Source: Hyphomicrobium sp. CS1BSMeth3 (GTDB lineage: Bacteria; Pseudomonadota; Alphaproteobacteria; Rhizobiales; Hyphomicrobiaceae). Taken from it: a DNA stretch of 64,000 bases. Numbering within the stretch: position 1 is the first letter of the stretch; every line of letters begins with the position of its first letter. The position numbers and the translations under genes are program-made. Below the pieces are notes generated by a model. The model was given only the letters and a program-made list of their open reading frames with translations, had not been told where the DNA came from and ran no database searches. The stretch spans positions 1,798,001 through 1,862,000 of the forward strand of contig NZ_FPEI01000006.1 of the NCBI RefSeq assembly GCF_900117415.1. The letters are read 5' to 3'. Below, in pieces: positions 60,513 to 64,000 of the stretch.

Positions 60513-61430
60513 ATGGCTGGCTGCTTGGAAGGCAAAGTCGTAGTAGTGACCGGCGCAGGCCGCGGCATCGGCAGGGGCATGGCCCTCCTGGCCGCCCATG
60601 AGGGCGCGAAGGTCGTCGTCAATGACCTCGGCGCCTCGGTGGACGGCGAGGGCGCCTCGAGCCAGCAGCCCGCCGAAGAGGTTGTCGAGGAAATCCGCAA
60701 GGCCGGCGGCCAGGCCGTCGCGAACTTCGAGAGCGTCGCCGAGCCGAAGAGCGCGGAAAAGATCGTCCAGTGCGCGCTCGACAACTTCAAGCGCATCGAC
60801 GGCGTGATCAACAATGCGGGCATCCTGCGCGACCGCATTTTCCACCGCATGTCGATCATGGACTTCGATCAGGTCATCAAGGTGCACCTCTACGGCGCCT
60901 TCTATGTAAGCCGTGCCGCTGCGAACCACTTCAAGGAGCAGGAGTCGGGCGCGTTCGTGCACTTCACGTCGACCTCGGGCCTCATCGGCAATTTCGGTCA
61001 GGCGAACTACGCCGCCGCCAAGATGGGCATCGTCGGCCTTTCGCGCGGCATTGCCCTCGACATGCAGCGCTACAACGTGCGCTCGAACTGCATCTCGCCC
61101 TTTGCCTGGAGCCGCATGATCGGCACCATCCCGACCGAGACGCCCGAGCAGCAGGCCCGCGTCGAGCGCATCAAGAAGATGACGCCCGACAAGATCGCCC
61201 CGCTCGCGATCTTCCTGCTCTCCGATCTCGCGAAAGAGGTCTCCGGCCAGATCCTCGCCTCGCGCATGCACGAGATCTATCTCTTCAACCAGACCCGCCC
61301 GATCCGCAGCGTGCACCGCGAGGATGGCTGGACGCCGCAATCCATCGCCGAGCACGCGCTCCCCGCCATGCGCTCCTCGCTGACGCCGCTCGATCGCTCG
61401 GGCGATGTCTTTAGCTGGGATCCGATCTGA
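60513..61430 (+). CDS. Short-chain dehydrogenase/reductase, 3-hydroxyacyl-CoA dehydrogenase-like
   Basis: 305-aa SDR. It has the cofactor motif VTGAGRGIGRGMA, VVVNDLGASVDGEGASSQQPAEEVVEEI (as in the multifunctional peroxisomal HSD17B4 type), INNAGILRDRIFHRMSIMDF, HFTSTSGLIGNFGQANYAAAKMG with Ser, Tyr and Lys all present, and ISPFAWSRM. The start at 60513 follows AGAGGAAAGG. It probably acts on 3-hydroxyacyl-CoA. The D-2-hydroxyacid dehydrogenase gene follows at 80 bp. Confidence 0.9.
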   Translation: MAGCLEGKVVVVTGAGRGIGRGMALLAAHEGAKVVVNDLGASVDGEGASSQQPAEEVVEEIRKAGGQAVANFESVAEPKSAEKIVQCALDNFKRIDGVINNAGILRDRIFHRMSIMDFDQVIKVHLYGAFYVSRAAANHFKEQESGAFVHFTSTSGLIGNFGQANYAAAKMGIVGLSRGIALDMQRYNVRSNCISPFAWSRMIGTIPTETPEQQARVERIKKMTPDKIAPLAIFLLSDLAKEVSGQILASRMHEIYLFNQTRPIRSVHREDGWTPQSIAEHALPAMRSSLTPLDRSGDVFSWDPI

Positions 61431-61510
61431 TTTTACAAATGTGCGGGCGCTTCGCCGGATGCGCCCGCACGATTGTGCCTGTTCGTCATGAGCCCAACGA
61501 GAGAAACAAC

Positions 61511-62485
61511 ATGGCCCCCTTCCCCGCCCGCAAAGATACGCACGTCCTCTTCGCGCATGTCGCCTACGAGTTCACCGAGCCGTTCACGGCACGCCAGACC
61601 GGCATGACCTTCGAGATCGCGCGCAACTACGACGAGCTGGTCGCAAAGCTGCCGAACGCCGACGTGCTCTCCGTCTCCATGATGTGGAAGAACGAGCTCG
61701 CGGCGAAGAACCCGCGCTTGAAGCTCATCCAGTCCATCAGCGCCGGCACGGACCAGTACGATCGCGAGATCCTGAAGCAGCACGGCATCCGCCTTGCGAG
61801 CGGCCACGGCGTCAACGCCAATGCCGTCGCCGAGCACGCCATCTCGCTCATGCTGTCCCTCTCGCGCCAGCTCCATTTCCTGCGCGATGCACAGGCCGCG
61901 AAGTCCTGGCGCGGTATGCAGGGCGACCGCTCTATCCGCGAGGACGAGGTCGAGGGCAAGACCGTGCTCATCGTCGGTGCAGGACGCATCGGCCAGCGGC
62001 TCGCTGCACTGTGCAAGGCCTTCGGCATGAAGGTGATCGCAACGCGCCGCAACACGGCGGCCGGCGCAGGTGCCGCTGACGAGGTCGTGGCCGACAGCGC
62101 GCTGATGAGCAAGCTGCCCGAAGCCGACTTCGTCGTGCTCACCTGCCCGCTGACGCCGGAGACGACGAACCTCATCTCGGGGCCGCAGATCGCTGCGATG
62201 AAGCCGACCGCCTACCTCGTGAACGTCGCGCGCGGCAAGGTCGTGGATGAGCCGGCCATCACAACCGCACTCAAGGAGAAGCGCATCCGCGGTGCCGCCC
62301 TCGACGTGACAGTGGAGGAACCGCTGCCCGCATCTTCGCCGCTCTGGTCCATGCCGCACGTCATCATCACGCCGCACTCGGCGGGCGAGACTGTCCGCTA
62401 TGAGGACCGCGTGATCGACCTGCTCATCGAGAACGCCGACCGCCTCGCACGCGGCGAGACCAAGCTCGTCAACGAGATCGTGTAG
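61511..62485 (+). CDS. D-2-hydroxyacid dehydrogenase
   Basis: 324-aa NAD(P)-dependent dehydrogenase. It has the Rossmann motif IVGAGRIGQRLAALC, the catalytic Arg in LVNVARGKVVDE, the Glu in ALDVTVEEPLP and the His in IITPHSAGET. The N-terminal substrate domain includes LIQSISAGTDQYD and GVNANAVAEHAISLML. The start at 61511 gives MAPFPARKDTHVLFAH and is preferred over the frame start at 61439. The oxo-acid substrate cannot be chosen. A terminator hairpin follows at 62576. Confidence 0.9.
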   Translation: MAPFPARKDTHVLFAHVAYEFTEPFTARQTGMTFEIARNYDELVAKLPNADVLSVSMMWKNELAAKNPRLKLIQSISAGTDQYDREILKQHGIRLASGHGVNANAVAEHAISLMLSLSRQLHFLRDAQAAKSWRGMQGDRSIREDEVEGKTVLIVGAGRIGQRLAALCKAFGMKVIATRRNTAAGAGAADEVVADSALMSKLPEADFVVLTCPLTPETTNLISGPQIAAMKPTAYLVNVARGKVVDEPAITTALKEKRIRGAALDVTVEEPLPASSPLWSMPHVIITPHSAGETVRYEDRVIDLLIENADRLARGETKLVNEIV

Positions 62486-62493
62486 ATTTTCTT

Positions 62494-62556
62494 TGCTTGC
62501 CGTGGGCTGCTGGGAAAAGGTGCTGTCGCACCTTGCGGTGGTGCTATGCCCGCGAC
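62494..62556 (+). repeat. G-unit repeat copy
   Basis: CCGTGGGCTGCTGGGAAAAGGTGCTGTCG ... GCTATGCCCGCG corresponds to one unit of the tandem array at 31047-31277, with compensating changes. It lies just after the D-2-hydroxyacid dehydrogenase stop. No coding function. Confidence 0.7.
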
Positions 62557-62575
62557 CGCCATGCGGACGGGTCAA

Positions 62576-62606
62576 CCGGGAGGACACCTCCCGGCCCGCT
62601 TTTTTG
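62576..62606 (+). terminator. Rho-independent terminator after the hydroxyacid dehydrogenase
   Basis: CCGGGAGG-ACA-CCTCCCGG hairpin followed by CCCGCTTTTTTG. The stem and following bases resemble the third hairpin of the family D repeats (GGGAGGGACACCCTCCC). Confidence 0.8.
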
Positions 62607-62802
62607 TTTGGAATTCAATGCCCCCGGCACGATTTCCGCGCGCGAGAGACGGATTTGACCGGCTGACACGTTTGTCCGTCGGGGCCCGTATGCAAGCGCC
62701 GGTCCCCCCCTCTAGCCTATGCCACGGAGGGGAGGTGAGGGGCGGTCAATATGCCATCGACTCCACAGGGCCGCCCCTCGCTCAGACCATCAGCAGGCGC
62801 AC
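62607..62802. other. Intergenic stretch with a degenerate C-type repeat
   Basis: A GGGGAGGTGAGGGGCGG ... CCGCCCCTCGCTC pair near 62731-62785 resembles the GGTGAGGGGCGGC segment of the C/G composite repeats. No gene is seen. It separates the dehydrogenase from the convergent tlpA gene. Confidence 0.5.
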
Positions 62803-63513
62803 CTATTTCAGAGCGGCCCTGATCAGCGCAATGGCTTCAGGCGTGTCCCATTCGGCGGGGCCGACCATCCGGCCGATCTCGCGGCCATCCGCATCGATCA
62901 GCAGCGTCGCCGGCAGGCCTATCGCCTTGAGCGTCGATGCCATGCGCGCATTCGGGTCCGCGAGAACGGCGAGATTGCGCGCATTGACCTGCTCGAGAAA
63001 CTTCCTGGCGCCATCTATGCCGGTGCGATCCACGCTGACGGCAACCACCTCGAATTTCCCCGAACCAAGCTTCGCCTGAAGGCGGTCGAGACCCGGCATC
63101 TCCTTGCGGCAAGGCGCACACCAGGTCGCCCAGAGATTGAGAAGGACGACCTTGCCCTTCCAGTCGGCCAGCGTGCGCTCACGGCCGTCGGCATCGACAA
63201 ACGGCGCGCTCGGCAGATCCTCAGGCGCGCTCTTGAAGACAAAGGAAGCCATCTGGCCAACGCTGAGCGCATTCCGCCCCGGCCCCGTGGGTAGCGATGC
63301 AGAGGGCTTCGCCTCGGTCGCCGACGATGGCCCTGTCGGCACGACTTTGGCAACCACCTCCGTGCCTTTGCGATTGTCAGGCTCCCCCAGGGTCACGTAT
63401 ACCGCGCCAAATCCGATCAGCGCGAAAACAGCCGCGACCGCGATATACGCTATGAAGGGCAGCCCTCTGGGCGCGGCCTTCTCGGCCTCGCCGCTACGTT
63501 CGTTGCTGCTCAT
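62803..63513 (-). CDS. tlpA: Membrane-anchored thiol:disulfide oxidoreductase TlpA
   Basis: 236 aa. One N-terminal transmembrane helix (FIAYIAVAAVFALIGFGAVYVTL, about 20-42) anchors a periplasmic thioredoxin-fold domain with the active site WATWCAPCRKEMP (Cys132 and Cys135), the cis-Pro loop GLPATLLIDADG and the usual C-terminal helix. TlpA reduces proteins for cytochrome oxidase copper-site assembly in Bradyrhizobium. It is divergent from argH, 54 bp apart, a known rhizobial arrangement. Confidence 0.92.
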   Translation of the reverse strand: MSSNERSGEAEKAAPRGLPFIAYIAVAAVFALIGFGAVYVTLGEPDNRKGTEVVAKVVPTGPSSATEAKPSASLPTGPGRNALSVGQMASFVFKSAPEDLPSAPFVDADGRERTLADWKGKVVLLNLWATWCAPCRKEMPGLDRLQAKLGSGKFEVVAVSVDRTGIDGARKFLEQVNARNLAVLADPNARMASTLKAIGLPATLLIDADGREIGRMVGPAEWDTPEAIALIRAALK

Positions 63514-63567
63514 GCTTGTCCTTCTGGCTTCCCAGCTACGCCAGCGTTCGATTGAAGAGGCCCCGCC

Positions 63568-64000
63568 GTGACCCGTTCCGACGCAAACAAGATGTGGGGT
63601 GGCCGCTTCGCAATGTCACCCGCCGAACTGATGGTCGAGATAAATGCCTCCATCGGCTTCGACAAGGCCATGGCACCGCAGGATATTGCGGGCTCCAAGG
63701 CGCACGCCGAAATGCTTGCTCGCCAAGGCATCATCTCCAAGACCGATGCACGCGAGATTATAAAGGGTCTCGAGCAGGTTCGGAGCGAGATCGAGCGCGG
63801 CGAATTCGCCTTTTCGCAAGCACTCGAAGATATTCATATGAACGTCGAAAGCCGGCTTGCCGAGCTGATCGGGCCGGCTGCGGGGCGGCTCCATACAGCC
63901 CGCTCGCGCAATGATCAGGTGGCGCTCGACTTCCGGTTGTATGTCCGCGACAGCCTCGACGCGTTCGACAGCACGCTGCACAGCCTCCAGCAGGTGCTGG
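63568..64000 (+). CDS. argH: Argininosuccinate lyase (3' part outside window)
   Basis: Last step of arginine synthesis: argininosuccinate to arginine and fumarate. The first 144 residues are seen, starting from GTG 63568: [54 protein letters not shown] and [20 protein letters not shown], all diagnostic of ArgH. The window ends within the gene. The GTG start has little Shine-Dalgarno sequence (GAGGCC). It is divergent from tlpA. Confidence 0.95.
   Translation, partial: MTRSDANKMWGGRFAMSPAELMVEINASIGFDKAMAPQDIAGSKAHAEMLARQGIISKTDAREIIKGLEQVRSEIERGEFAFSQALEDIHMNVESRLAELIGPAAGRLHTARSRNDQVALDFRLYVRDSLDAFDSTLHSLQQVL

Overview
The window is GC-rich, densely coded chromosomal DNA of an alphaproteobacterium, most likely order Hyphomicrobiales (Rhizobiales). 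The evidence is the FeuP/FeuQ-type two-component pair, the rpiA / DUF2059 / glutathione reductase block, the divergent tlpA-argH pair, GlpX-type fructose bisphosphatase, a bactofilin and two Liv-type ABC transporters. No rRNA, CRISPR array, transposase or phage structural gene was found. The only RNA gene seen is one tRNA-Leu(CAA). I give no species name.

Layout. 1-2.6 kb: two-component system with a small secreted protein upstream. 2.7-11.5 kb: housekeeping and redox genes (enoyl-CoA hydratase, LysE exporter, hydrolase, methyltransferase, SDR, gor, rpiA, sirtuin, bactofilin). 11.5-16.3 kb: first branched-chain amino acid type ABC operon with a fused LivH-LivM permease. 16.6-25.7 kb: orphan carbamoyltransferase, LysE exporter, glpX, flavin monooxygenase mini-operon, small membrane and YbjQ proteins, and a large envelope protein of unknown function. 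25.9-31 kb: enoyl-CoA hydratase, conserved hypotheticals, a J-domain protein, and an unusual membrane protein with a primase-like C-terminal domain behind a 695-bp gene-poor stretch. 31.5-38.4 kb: TylF-type methyltransferase, SMP-30 lactonase, outer-membrane barrel, GST, flavin-binding protein, 2OG oxygenase, CMD protein, SDR. 38.4-40.8 kb: P1B-type metal ATPase with a hemerythrin tail. 41-49.9 kb: a probable catabolic cluster with a ThDP enzyme and SDR on one strand, divergent from cupin, IclR regulator and a second Liv-type ABC system whose permease and two ATPases are one polypeptide. 50-64 kb: tRNA-Leu, Na+/H+ antiporter, a three-gene nitrile hydratase / thiocyanate hydrolase-like operon, then mixed metabolic genes, ending in tlpA and the 5' part of argH.

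The most unusual content is between the genes. Four copies of a composite element of about 165 bp consist of two ~76-bp hairpins separated by 12-13 AT-rich bases. Each copy touches or nearly touches the start or stop codon of a neighbouring gene. A fifth locus has the same geometry but unrelated sequence. Two more families of structured repeats are dispersed here, one of them repeatedly abutting stop codons. Other notable points are a 60-bp fossil of an SMP-30 gene and a 12-bp palindrome shared by two divergent intergenic regions.
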